From positions 22,137,047 through 22,201,046 of the forward strand of contig NC_047066.1 in the NCBI RefSeq assembly GCF_902459465.1: a stretch of DNA of 64,000 nt, in the 5' to 3' direction. How positions within the stretch are numbered: the stretch's first letter is position 1; the number at the start of each line of letters is the position of its first letter. The stretch is from Asterias rubens (taxonomy: Eukaryota > Echinodermata > Asteroidea > Forcipulatida > Asteriidae). Position numbers and translations under genes: made by a program. This document shows, piece by piece, positions 33,101 through 44,056 of the stretch. The notes under the pieces were generated by a model. It was not told the DNA's origin. It saw nothing but the letters and a program-made list of their open reading frames with translations, and ran no database searches.

Positions 33101-35712
33101 AACTGCAGAGCCGAGGGCTCACGACAGTGATAGAACTGCACAGCCAAGGGCTCATGACAGCGATAGAACTGTAGAGCCAAGGGCTCATGACAGTGAAAGA
33201 ACTGCAGAGCCAAGGGCTCATGACAGTGATAGAACTGTAGAGCCAAGGGCTCATGACAGTGATAGAACTGTAGAGCCAAGGGCTCATGACAGTGATAGAA
33301 CTGCAGAGCCGAGGGCTCACGACAGTGATAGAACTGCAGAGCCAAGGGCTCATGACAGTGAAAGAACTTTAGAGCCGAGGGCTCACGACAGTGATAGAAC
33401 TGTAGAGCCAAGGGCTCACGACAGTGATAGATCTGCAGAGCCGAGGGCTCATGACAGTGATAGAACTGTAGAGCCAAGGGCTCATGACAATGAAAGAACT
33501 GTAGAGCTGAGGGCTTATAAGAGTGATAGAACTGTAGAGCCAAGGGCTCATGACAGTGAAAGAACTGTAGAGCCGAGGGCTCATGACAGTGAAAGAACTG
33601 TAGAGCCGAGGGCTCACGACAGTGATAGAACTGCAGAGCCGAGGGCTCATGACAGTGATAGAACTGTAGAGCCAAGGGCTCATGACAGTGATAGAACTGC
33701 AGAGCCAAGGACTCATGACAGTGAAAGAACTGCAGAGCCGAGGGCTCACGACAGTGATAGAACTGTAGAGCCAAGGGCTCATGACAGTGAAAGAACTGTA
33801 GAGCCAAGGGCTCATGACAGTGAAAGAACTGTAGAGCCAAGGGCTCATGACAGTGATAGAACTGCAGAGCCGAGGGCTCACGACAGTGATAGAACTGTAG
33901 AGCAAAAGGCTCATGACAGTGAAAGAACTGCAGAGCCAAGGGCTCATGACAGTGAAAGAACTGCAGAGCCGAGGGCTCACGACAGTGATAGAACTGCACA
34001 GCCAAGGGCTCATGACAGTGATAGAACTGTAGAGCCAAGGGCTCATGACAGTGAAAGAACTGCAGAGCCAAGGGCTCATGACAGTGATAGAACTGTAGAG
34101 CCAAGGGCTCATGACAGTGATAGAACTGTAGAGCCAAGGGCTCATGACAGTGATAGAACTGCATAGCCGAGGGCTCACGACAGTGATAGAACTGCAGAGC
34201 CAAGGGCTCATGACAGTGAAAGAACTTTAGAGCCGAGGGCTCATGACAGTGATAGAACTGTAGAGCCAAAGGCTCATGACAGTGATATAACTGTAGAGCC
34301 AAGGGCTCATGACAGTGAAAGAACTGCAGAGCCGAGGGCTCACGACAGTGATAGAACTGCACAGCCAAGGGCTCATGACAGCGATAGAACTGTAGAGCCA
34401 AGGGCTCATGACAGTGATAGAACTGCAGAGCCGAGGGCTCACGACAGTGATAGAACTGCAGAGCCAAGGGCTCATGACAGTGAAAGAACTTTAGAGCCGA
34501 GGGCTCATGACAGTGATAGAACTGTAGAGCCAAGGGCTCACGACAGTGATAGATCTGCAGAGCCGAGGGCTCATGACAGTGATAGAACTGCAGAGCCGAG
34601 GGCTCATGACAGTGATAGAACTGTAGAGCCAAGGGCTCATGACAGTGAAAGAACTGCAGAGCCGAGGGCTCACGACAGTGATAGAACTGCACAGCCAAGG
34701 GCTCATGACAGTGATAGAACTGTAGAGCCAAGGGCTCATGACAGTGATAGAACTGTAGAGCCAAAGGCTCACGACAGTGAAAGAATTGTAGAGCCAAGGG
34801 CTCATGACAGTGAAAGAACTGCAGAGCTGAGGGCTCATGACAATGAAAGAACTGTAGAGCCGAGGGCTCATGACAGTGATAGAACTGCAGAGCCGAGGGC
34901 TCACGACAGTGATAGAACTGTAGAGCCAAGGGCTCATGACAGTGATAGAACTGAAGAGCCAAGGGCTCATGACAGTGATAGAACTGTAGAGCCGAGGGCT
35001 CATGACAGTGATAGAACTGAAGAGCCAAGGGCTCATGACAGTGATAGAACTGTAGAGCCAAGGGCTCATGACAGTGATAGAACTGCAGAGCCGAGGGCTC
35101 ATGACAGTGATAGAACCGTAGAGCCAAGGGCTCATGACAGTGAAAGAACTGTAGAGCCAAGGGCTCATGACAGTGATAGAACTGAAGAGCCGAGGGCTCA
35201 CGACAGTGATAGAACTGCAGAGCTGAGGGCTCATGACAGTGATAGAACTGAAGAGCCAAGGGCTCATGACAGTGAAAGAACTGTAGAGCTGAGGGCTCAT
35301 GACAGTGATAGAACTGTAGAGCCAAGGGCTCAGGACAATGAAAGAACTGTAGAGCTGAGGGCTCATGACAGTGAAAGAACTGAAGAGCCAAGGGCTCATG
35401 ACAGTGATAGAACTGTAGAGCCAAGGGCTCACGACAGTGATAGAACTGTAGAGCCAAGGGCTCATGACAATGAAAGAACTGTAGAGCTGAGGGCTCATGA
35501 CAGTGAAAGAATTGTAAAGCCAAGGGCTCATGACAGTGATAGAACTGTAGAGCCAAGGGCTCATGACAGTGATAGAACTGTAGAGCCAAGGGCTCATGAC
35601 AATGAAAGAACTGTAGAGCTGAGGGCTCATGACAGTGAAAGAACTGTAAAGCCAAGGGCTCATGACAGTGTTATTACTGAAGAGCCAAGTGCTAATGACA
35701 GTGATAGAACTA
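30137..35712. repeat. 33-bp minisatellite, about 169 units
   Basis: Tandem units of GGGCTCATGACAGTGATAG plus AACTGTAGAGCCAA. Length is 33 bp (11 codons), so one plus frame (EPRAHDSDRTV) and two minus frames (SSITVMSPWLY; ALQFYHCHEPL) stay open for kilobases without implying a gene. Units differ mostly at fixed sites: CATGAC/CACGAC, CCA/CCG/CTG, GTGATAG/GTGAAAG/ATGAAAG, GTAG/GCAG/GAAG. A few units have indels (30,671; 31,255; 31,396; 32,991). Confidence 0.95.
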
Positions 35713-37860
35713 AGGCGAAATTTTATAGTGTTAAATTAAATTTAAATAAATAAATAACCAAATTAGTTTTTAAAATGCAAGTTATTAAGAAACTTTGTGA
35801 GAAACTACATGTACACACATGACAAATTAAGAGAATGTCATATAAAAATTCCCTCAGAGAAAATATATTATTTTAACTCTTTCCCTACAGGTACATTTAT
35901 TATGCGTATTACACCAAGATGAAAGTGTGGAACTTAAATTACTATTACATGCTTACTACTTATATTATTATAAGCATTACAAGTAGTTTGAGCAGCAGAA
36001 ATCAGTGTTATCATGCATTGCCAAAAGAAACCATACGCACCAAGGAAAAAAAACATCTTTAATTGTTAGCATGCCCATGTTCACTGCCTTTTCAAATTTG
36101 TTTCTAACGATCATTTTACTTATTAACTACTTATTTAATCATTTATGTTGATTAAACGCACAGAATAATTTAAAATAACAGGTAAGGGGGGCGTTATTAA
36201 CGTTTTGGAGTGGGGGGTTAGTAACGTTATGGGAATGGGGCTAAAGTTCATTCAGGCCTTATTTATTTGTACACAGGTAAGTTTTATTCACAGGGTTAAG
36301 AAATAAAATAAAAATGAATCAAACATTGGGAGTATTGTTATATCATGATAACTAATTAATTGCCCCCCCCCCCCATTTACTCATACTGTGTTAAATGTTA
36401 GTAACAGTTAGATGTTTGTATAAAATACATTTATTTCATTTATTTCATTTTTTTTCACTGCAATGTGCTTTTGTATTTGATTAAACTCTCTTTTTACTAT
36501 TTCATACATTACTCTTTACATTTTTTCTATAAGTATATTCATTCCCATCCCCTTTTCATTCATTAATGGTTAGTTATTTTATTTTAATTAATTTAATTTA
36601 TTTTTCAATGTGATTTGCTTTTGTATTTGATTAAACTCTCTTTTTATTATTTCATACATTACTCTTTACATTTTTTCTATAAGTATATTCATTCCCATCC
36701 CCCTTTTCATTCATTAATGGTTAGTTATTTAATTCTGTTATTGGGTCTGGTTTAATTTATTCGTGTTTATTTATATTCTATTATTTATGCATTGCATTTA
36801 TTATGTTTTTATTTGTAGAATTAATCACACAGAAATAGGGGCCTAAATCTAATTAAGTTATATATTTTTTACTCAGTTATTGTCAACTTTATGTCATTTC
36901 TAATGATGTTTATTTTATTTATTTTAAGTTTTGTAAGTAATATCTTAATAAAGGTTTCATTTAAATTGACACAGGGTTAAGAATTAAACTGAAAGTTATA
37001 CATACATTGTGTGTATTGTTATAGCATAGGCCCCTAACAATAATTTGGTTGCCCCCCCCCCCATACTCATACTGTGTTAATTGTTAGTTATATTCTGATT
37101 AGTATAAAATACATTTGTTATATTTATTTTATTTTATTTATTTGTGTCTGTCATATTATGATTGTCATCAAAATAAAATAATAACATGGTTTCAATTTCT
37201 TAGATTTAAATTGTTTGCATCGAGGATAAAAATTATAAGTACCCCCCCCCCCCCCGCCAAAAAAAAACCCCAACTCCACACCAAACCAAAACCCCACCCA
37301 ACCCAAAACATTTGCTAACTTAAAATATTTATTCCCACAATAATGAGGGAGTGTAAAGACATCTATATATAAAATAGTGTACTGCAATACTGCAATAATA
37401 TTATGTCAGCTAAGAAATTAATTCCCACTTTACTTACATTTGAATTTAATTTTTAGACTTTATTTTGTGTGCAGTGACCGTCAGGCATGCAGGCAGCGAA
37501 TGTGTTCTGGCATCTATTTTATGATAACTTTTTATTAATTTTTATAGCTTCTTTCAATTATAGCAATGCATGATAACTTTTGTTTGTCAAACAAATTATG
37601 TCAACTACTTTATACATATCTCATTAACTAATGCAAGTAAAACAACAGCTTTGCATGAAAAGGCGATGTTTTTTATACAATTTGATTTGATTACTGATAA
37701 TAAACATTATTATGTATTTACCAATATTCATATCCAGATTAATGAGTTCCTAGGGACATTGAAGTAATATAACAAGACAGAAATTTGGACAGGACAGATT
37801 TGTGGTGATAATTATTTGTTTTACTCTGTTTTGTCTGTTTATTAAAAAAACAAGTCTAGA
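35713..37860. other. AT-rich DNA with local tandem duplications
   Basis: A 150-bp duplication (36,450-36,585 and 36,600-36,735; both carry TTTGATTAAACTCTC and CATTCATTAATGGTTAG). A larger, more diverged one: CACAGGGTTAAG ... CCCCCC ... ACTCATACTGTGTTAA at 36,290-36,440 and 36,970-37,130. Poly-C runs at about 36,363, 37,053 and 37,240. No gene seen. Confidence 0.65.
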
Positions 37861-39442
37861 GGGGAGAGGTTACCAGCACTTGCACCCTCAGCCAGTATCC
37901 TCAGCATACGGCTTTGAAATAATACCAAAACAAATCTAATACCCCGTTCACACATAGACTTCGCTTCTACTACAATGGCAAAGTGGCTGAGGGCGTGACC
38001 AATCGCGGACCAATCATTAGACAAACATGGGAGGATCTCCATGGGCGTGGTTTGGTCGGCGTGGGATCTCCTAGGTCGGGAAGCTGCATTTTCTCCCACA
38101 CTTATTTTGAACATGTTGATAGTGTAGCCAGGTCATGGTCATTGCCAACAATGAGCGGGGAAAAGTCGTAGTGGGAACGCCATTATCACACAAGCAGTGT
38201 GGTAGCATCGTGGTGAGATTCCAGCACTGTCGGCAACAGTGCCAAAGAAGAAAACTACTACATGTGTAGATCAGTCTAGGTGTAGTCATAGTGACAGCGA
38301 GTCAGCAACAGTGTTGTCATAGAAGCAGTACTTTTGTACAAAATAAATGCATTGATATTTGCATTACTGCTTGATTTTGACATTGATTGTGTCCCAACTT
38401 GATACATTTTTGAGATCGCGGTGATCGGCATGGTATTCATAAGGTCCATAGGGCTGTGTGAACGGGGTATAATATAGAATAAAATGTGGTTTTTACTGCA
38501 ATTGATTAACATATTTAAGAGGGGAGAGGTTACCAGCACTTGCACCCTGAGCCAGTATCCTCAGCATTCGGCTTTCAAATAATACCAAAAATAGATCACA
38601 AGTAAATTAAAAATGGTTTTACGACATAACGTTGAAAGAAGAATATTTGGAGGGGAGAGGCTACCAGCACTTGCACCCTCAGCCAGTATCCTCAGCATAC
38701 GGCTTTCAAATAATACCATTTATAGATCACAAGTAAAGTAACAATGGTTTTACAACATTACGTTGAAAGAAGAATATAGTTTGTAAATTTTGGAGGGGAG
38801 AGGTTACCAGCACTTGCACCCTCAGCCAGTATCCTCAGCATACGGCTTTCAAATAATACCATTTATAGATCACAAGTAAAGTAAAAAATGGTTTTTTGAC
38901 ATTACGTTGAAAGAAGAACATAATTTGTAAATTTTGGAGGGGAGAGGTTACCAGCACTTGCACCCTCAGCCAGTATCCTCAGCATACGGCTTTCAAATAA
39001 TACCATTTATAGATCACAAGTAAAGTAAAAATGTTTTTTTGACATTACGTTGAAAGAAGAATATAATTTGTAAATTTTTGAGGGGAAAGGTTACCAGCAC
39101 TTGCACCCTCAGCCAGTATCCTCAGCATACGGCTTTTAAATAATACCAAAAACATATCTTATGTAGAGTAAAAATAAATGTGATTTTTACTGGTTTATTT
39201 TTAACATATTTATGGAAGTAATTTGTACATTTTGGAGGGGAGAGGTTACCAGCACTTGCACCCTCAGCCAGTATCCTCAGCATAAGGCTTTTAATCAGCC
39301 ATTCATTTAAGATTTAAAAACGAAAGAGGTTTTAAAAACATTTTTCACAGAATGGAGACAAAGAAGTATTTTGAAATACATTTTTAAGGGGAGAGGTTAC
39401 CAGCACTTGCACCCTCAGCCAGTATCCTCAGCATACGGCTTT
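37861..39442 (+). repeat. Eight-copy array of a conserved 55-bp block, period about 130-155 bp
   Basis: Blocks start at about 37,861, 38,521, 38,652, 38,795, 38,939, 39,082, 39,237 and 39,388. Each reads GGGGAGAGGTTACCAGCAC, TTGCACCCTCAGCCAGTATC, CTCAGCATACGGCTTT with at most one to three differences, while the AT-rich spacers vary more. The block can form a hairpin GCC(A)GTAT-loop-ATACGGC and a weaker GAGGT/ACC(C)TC stem. The first spacer is split by a 530-bp MITE. Confidence 0.85.
37940..38469. mobile_element. 530-bp MITE-like element with TACCCCGTTCACACA ends
   Basis: Termini TACCCCGTTCACACA / TGTGTGAACGGGGTA, flanked on both sides by TAA (37,937-37,939; 38,470-38,472), the PIF/Harbinger-type target. 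It sits in a spacer of the 55-bp block array; without it the spacing of the first two blocks returns to about 127 bp. Confidence 0.85.
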
Positions 39443-39553
39443 GTAGAAACAGTTGCATTGGTTGACCAATTTTGATGATACACAAACTTTGCAGCAAACT
39501 ATAAGATCATGTTAGTGAGAACTCCAGATCCATTTTGAAGACAGCCGTCATCA

Positions 39554-39892
39554 TCATTCGACATAGACTTGCCTCCGTGGCCACCTCGTCCTCAAATTGT
39601 AATGGGGGCGCACTCCTGAAGTCGCTGCCATCACCTGGAGTCTTTCAATCGCTGCTCGTCTCAGTTCTTTGACGCTTCTTCCACTCCACTCTGTGACGTT
39701 GTCTACAGCACAGCTTAGGGTGGCCTCTGCTTCAACCTGCACCTGTATAGGCAGAACATCTATAGCTGCGCTGGGTAGGCCTTTCTGTCTAATGACATGA
39801 TGACCGCCGTCCGTGAAGCAATATTTCAACCAATTCCATACAGTTGTATCTCCTCCAATGATTAAACTCTTGAGTTGAGAAACCATGCACAA
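39554..39892 (-). CDS. Open frame of unknown function, 112 aa
   Basis: Minus-strand frame from ATG at 39,892 to the stop at 39,554. Composition looks protein-like (mixed hydrophobic and charged; WNWLKYCF near the start, RPHYNLRTRWPRRQVYVE at the end). YNLR near a C-terminus is common in retroelement polyproteins, but I recognise no domain. No splice sites or promoter were assigned. Could be a transposon remnant. Confidence 0.25.
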   Translation of the reverse strand: MCMVSQLKSLIIGGDTTVWNWLKYCFTDGGHHVIRQKGLPSAAIDVLPIQVQVEAEATLSCAVDNVTEWSGRSVKELRRAAIERLQVMAATSGVRPHYNLRTRWPRRQVYVE

Positions 39893-40084
39893 ATGCTGTC
39901 CTTAGCCAATCAGTCGATTCCCTCAGGTAAACGATGGTTCATAGAGGGAGTCTTCTTGGAAATAGTCAGCTGAACTTTCTGATCAATCACACAGACTCCT
40001 TGAATGCAAACTGCCATCTTGGTTCCCCATCCTAACACATGAGGCATGCTCTTTCATTTGGTACAACTGTATACAGCTCCTACA

Positions 40085-40324
40085 TACATCAATTAAGTGT
40101 ATTTTGATGAATGTTGTAACGTCAGGCCTGGTCTATGGTCCTCGACTCTCACAATCCACGTACCTATATCCCACCTCGCTAGCTACGGAGACAGAGCTTT
40201 CTCTAACATTGCACCTCGCCTATGGAACTCACTGCTGCTTGACCTCACAACACAGAACAATCCTTCAATCTTCCAACGACAGCTCCAATCTCACCTCTTC
40301 ATTAACGAGCATTTTAAATTCTAG
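40085..40324 (+). pseudogene. LINE (CR1-like) ORF2 C-terminal fragment
   Basis: Frame reading SYGDRAFSNIAPRLWNSL ... FQRQLQSHLF, the standard tail after the reverse transcriptase of CR1/L2-type non-LTR retrotransposons (YGDRAFS.AAP.LWNSLP). The RT itself is absent, as expected for a 5'-truncated copy. Confidence 0.75.
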
Positions 40325-40595
40325 ACTTTCAACTTTGCGTACCGGCACCCTTGAATGGACATTTTTTGTCAGATACTGTTGGCTTTATAAGTGCTGTTTA
40401 TAACTATCATTTTTGCAACCAGACCTAAACATATTTAAGAAATTATATCACGGTTTATTCATATTCACTATGAAATTTACCAATAATGTAATAATAACAA
40501 TGTTGGTGTCCCTAAGCATATTTCTAATCCATGGGCACTTTGCCCTGTCTTCAACATCAGTCCACTGCAACCAAAAGAAAAGGCCTTGACTTGTG

Positions 40596-40795
40596 ACTTC
40601 TTGATTTGAGCATTCTTGACTTGGGCGGCGTTCTTGACTCGAGCATTCTTGACTTGACTGTTCTTGACTTGATTGTTTTTGACTTGACCGTTGGTGACGT
40701 GAGTGTCTTTCAAGCGAAAATTTTTTACGCGAGCGTTCTTGACTTGAGCGTTCTTGACTTGAGCGCTCTTGACGCGAGCGTTCTTGATTGGTGTT
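40596..40795 (+). repeat. 15-bp minisatellite (TTCTTGACTTGAGCG)
   Basis: About 13 units; variants swap ACTTGA / ACGCGA and GAGCG / GAGCA / GACTG. The five-codon period leaves LDLSV (plus) and VKNAQ (minus) frames open. Confidence 0.85.
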
Positions 40796-41011
40796 CAGTT
40801 GTAGTCCATTTACTTAGTAGACACTTCCCATGAAATATGTAAATTAGACATCACGCCTGCACACTAACACTTTGGTTGGCAAAATGAAGGAACATCACGC
40901 CTTTTTGCATGGAGATGATAGTGGCATGACTGCATGCATGCACCTGCTTAGTGCACATTCATATGGCGCTTGCCTGTGTCTGTAAGCATGCCTGAATGAA
41001 ATAAGCATAAT

Positions 41012-41221
41012 TCATGGGAAGGGTCTATTACGCAGTCCAAAATTTCTGAATGTCATCACCATGACTTCAAAGAATCCAAAAGTACTTGACTTGGATGTTA
41101 TCTCTCGTACATGAACGTCCAGAATATTGGAGTCATTTCCTTTATGGTGTTCCAGTCTTTCCACTTCTGTCATTTCAATGATTGTATCGCCAACATGTAG
41201 CGGACTCCTGTATGATACACA
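41012..41221 (-). CDS. Likely terminal coding exon of an unidentified minus-strand gene
   Basis: On the minus strand an excellent acceptor (long T-rich run then TTTGCACAG) precedes 41,221. The exon is 210 nt, open from its first codon (CVSYRSPLHVGDTIIEMTEV ...) to TGA at 41,014-41,012, 69 residues. The pattern YRSPLHVGDTI followed by alternating strands vaguely recalls hot-dog-fold thioesterases/dehydratases (inference, weak). It joins in frame to the 38-nt exon at 41,948-41,911. Confidence 0.5.
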   Translation of the reverse strand, partial: CVSYRSPLHVGDTIIEMTEVERLEHHKGNDSNILDVHVREITSKSSTFGFFEVMVMTFRNFGLRNRPFP

Positions 41222-41518
41222 CTGTGCAAATAGAAAACAAAACAAAAACAATTTAAAATCAACATTGGAGCAAAATTTCCAATTCCAATCAATTACATGG
41301 TAGGGCTTTTAAAACAGAATTGTACACACCAAGTGTAACAAATATTTAGAAAACCTTGTTTCAAATTGGCAACATTTCCAAAATTTGTGTTAATAAATTC
41401 TTACAGTTTTGAATTATTCCGGGGAGAACCTTGCAAGCATCAGGTAGGGACTGGAAACCCACTCCACATGCAAGGGTTCAGTTCGAAATGGACAGAGGAA
41501 GAAATGCCAAAGTTAAAT

Positions 41519-41877
41519 ATAATAATAATAATAACCCGTTTTTATGTAGCGCTTTTCATACCCGAAGGGCGTCCCAAAGCGCTTCACATTATTACCCCTG
41601 GTCACTGGGCCTTAAATCACTCCTTAAACCATCTCAGCTCCCTGGTGGGGAGTATGCAGCCTGTGCAACATTAGTTATGCGCTACTCGGCTAAATCAACC
41701 ACACGAACCATCTCTGCCCTCACAGGTACCCATTTACCCCTGGGTGGAGAGAAGCAATTATAGTTAAGTGTCTTGCTCAGGGACACAAGTGTCACGACGG
41801 GGATTTGAATCAACACTCTGCTGAACAGAAGCATCAGAGCTTGAGTTTGGTGCTCTTATCCGCTTGGCCACGACAGA
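41519..41877 (-). mobile_element. tRNA-Leu-derived SINE (full length)
   Basis: Left tail AATAATAATAATAA, then CGTCCCAAAGCGCTTC, ACCATCTCAGCTCCC, GTACCCATTTACCCCTGG; at the right end, read on the minus strand, GTGGCCAAGCGGATAAGAGC, ACTCAAGCTCTGATG and a B box. The ACTCAAGCTCT loop resembles tRNA-Leu(CAA). It lies in the intron between 41,911 and 41,221. Confidence 0.8.
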
Positions 41878-41910
41878 TGGAAAAATAATTCAAACATTTT
41901 TGTAACTTAC

Positions 41911-41948
41911 CGGTCGGTGGAAGGACACAGGTTTTCCTCCATTGGTAT
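41911..41948 (-). CDS. 38-nt exon of the same minus-strand gene
   Basis: Minus strand: acceptor GACATGTAGCAG before 41,948 and donor CCG|GTAAGT after 41,911. In the frame that continues into 41,221-41,012 it encodes TNGGKPVSFHRP. It needs a one-base carry-over from an upstream exon that I could not identify with confidence. Confidence 0.4.
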
Positions 41949-42551
41949 CTGCTACATGTCATTCATGGGAGGATAGGAGATGATTATTCAAGCTTCAAGA
42001 CACAGGGTGAAAACAAAATGGGCACCTCCCTGTAGCCACCTGTAAATGTCATTTAAAAGGAATTGTTAAAAAAATCACTCTCAAAATTTATGGTAAACAC
42101 TTCTGGTTACCAGCCTACAGCAGCTTTCAATAGTATAAAGCATTTTGAGAAACATTTCACTCTTTTAATAATGTTGTTATGTATAAAGAAATCAGTTTTT
42201 ATGTTTCAAAATTTGAGACTAAGGAGCGTTACTGCAGTAGCACGTTTCAGATTGTGTTTTCTTATATAGGGGCTGTTCTTCTTGTTTGGACATAATTATC
42301 TCCGGATTTTCAGCAATATCTCAAAAACGCAACCTAGGTCTTTAACAGGACTTGCGGAAGGTACCGAGTACTGTTAAAACCCACATCGGTGCATCAGGAA
42401 AACATTATTCATCATCCCTGATACAAATTTAACATCAATTCAAGATGTACACTAATTGACAAAACACAAACCGTTTTTTCAATTGTTTTCAAATTGTTCA
42501 CAAGTTTTCCACTGAGGGTGCTTGAGAATGGGAGTACCTAAAACATCGTAC

Positions 42552-42652
42552 CTTCAGTCAATAAAGAGGCTCCTTGTTCTACATGCTTAGGTGATAAGAG
42601 TGAAGTCTTAACTGTGAAAGTTCCTCCGTTCGTTCATTTTCCTGGCTTGGTT
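42552..42652 (-). other. Exon-like segment, duplicate B (minus strand)
   Basis: Minus strand: acceptor ATTTACAG, then AACCAAGCCAGGAAAATGA..., donor GAAG|GTACG. Closely related to the segment at 43,352-42,841. All frames meet a stop, so it is either a 3'-terminal alternative exon or non-coding. Confidence 0.4.
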
Positions 42653-42840
42653 CTGTAAATTTAAAAAATACACAAGTTCACATTTTTTTAAACAGGACTG
42701 ATCACTTTTTTCAATTGTTTTCACTGACAACAAATTCAACGAAATGTTTACTGGTTTTTCATTTATGATGCTTAATATTAAAAACTGTACGATGGGAATA
42801 CCTGATAGATCATACTATTCAGTCATCAGCAAGTCATTAC

Positions 42841-43352
42841 CTAAAGGCTCCTTCAACTCCATGCTAGTTTAAAGACACATGGACAACTTTTGTAATTGTC
42901 AAAGACCAGTTTTCTCACTTGGTAAATCCCAACATATGCATAAAATAACAAACATGTGAAAATTTGAGCTCAATTGGTCGTCGAAGTTGCAAAATAATGA
43001 TGAAAGAAAAAAAAAACCACTCTTGTCCCATGAAGTTGTGTGCTTTCAGATGCTTGATTTCGAGACCTCAAAATCTAATTCTGAGGTCTCAAAATCAAAT
43101 TTGTCAAAAATTAATTTTTTCTTGAGAGAGCCGTTTATCACACTATTTTATACTATCAACCTCTCCCCATTACTCGTTACCAAGTAAGGTTTTATTCTAA
43201 TAGTTATTTTGAGTAATAAATATAATAAAATAAAATATATTGAGTAATTACCAATAGTGTCCACTGCCTTTAATAAGAATGATGTCTCAACTGTGTGCGT
43301 TCCTCCCGATGGTCTACTCCAAGGTTTTGATGTCATTTCCTGGCTTCGCTCT
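42841..43352 (-). other. Exon-like segment, duplicate A, split by a MITE
   Basis: Minus strand: acceptor ATTTACAG, then AGAGCGAAGCCAGGAAATGA; the sequence breaks at TTAA (43,273-43,270), is interrupted by the 397-bp MITE, and resumes AACTAGCATGGAGTTGAAGG to GCCTTTAG|GTAATG. Without the MITE it would be 111 nt and parallels the copy at 42,652-42,552 from end to end. Confidence 0.45.
42873..43269. mobile_element. TTAA-flanked MITE inside an exon-like segment
   Basis: AGACACATGGACAACTTTTG at the left and ACCAATAGTGTCCACTGCCT at the right, TTAA at 42,869-42,872 and 43,270-43,273; inner GAGACCTCAAAATCTAATTC / TCTGAGGTCTC hairpin. Confidence 0.85.
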
Positions 43353-43580
43353 CTGTAAATTGCAAAGATACACAATATTAAAGTTTTCAACATGATTGGT
43401 CACAAATTTGTTCCATGAGCTCCATGAAAAACAAGATTAATTAAAGTAAAATGAAATCCTTAGTTGGCCTATCTTGTGCATTGGGACTTGCATTATTGTA
43501 AGTATGATTTATATGCTAAGCTCATAAAGTGGTTGTAGAAACTATGATTATGTCTTGATTTAGAATTCACTCACATTTAA

Positions 43581-43893
43581 AGACAGTGAACACTATTGGT
43601 AATTGGCAAAGACCAGTCTTCTCACTTGGTGTATCTCAACAGATGCATAAAATAACAAACCTGTGAAAATTTGAGCTCATTGGTCGTCGAAGTTGCGAGA
43701 TAATCAAAATCTAATTCTGAGGTCTCGAAATCAAATTCATGGAAAATTACTTCTTTTTTCGATAACTACGTCACTTCAGAGGGAGCCGTTTCTCACAATG
43801 TTTTATACCATCAACCTCTCCCCATTACTTGTTACCAAGTAAGGTTTTATGCTACTAATTATTTTGCGTAATTACCAATAGTGTCCACTGCCT
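43581..43893. mobile_element. TTAA-flanked palindromic MITE
   Basis: AGACAGTGAACACTATTGG at the left and CCAATAGTGTCCACTGCCT at the right, TTAA at 43,577-43,580 and 43,894-43,897. Second copy within 700 bases of the one above. Confidence 0.85.
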
Positions 43894-43983
43894 TTAAACC
43901 AATTCCATGATGAGGAGATATACAGCACTTCAAAGATAATCGTCTCTCCAGGATACAAGGCAGGTAAATTCATCAGGACTTAC

Positions 43984-44056
43984 ATCATAGCAGTGTGATC
44001 GTGGGTTAAGGGGCTCGGGGGACGAGGCAGACCAGGCTGGCTCCACAAAGCATGAT
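43984..44056 (-). CDS. Candidate coding exon, minus strand
   Basis: Acceptor CCCTTTACAG before 44,056 (strong polypyrimidine tract) and donor TATGAT|GTAAGT after 43,984. 73 nt, open in the frame SCFVEPAWSASSPEPLNPRS... and joined in frame to the exon at 44,536-44,467 (AG|A = Arg). Homology not recognised. Confidence 0.45.

Noticed and set aside
30123..35663. Very long open frames on both strands (up to about 889 codons)
   Set aside because: They are made only of the 33-bp repeat. A unit divisible by three without a stop in a frame is open for ever; there are no splice signals, start context or non-repeat coding sequence at the edges.
37861..39442. CRISPR-like array of repeats and spacers
   Set aside because: Spacers are related to one another, there are no cas genes, and the surroundings are clearly eukaryotic.
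37861..39442. Hammerhead ribozyme in the 55-bp block (CTGAGGA on the minus strand)
   Set aside because: The GAAA word is on the wrong side and too close to leave room for stems I and III, so the required layout cannot form.
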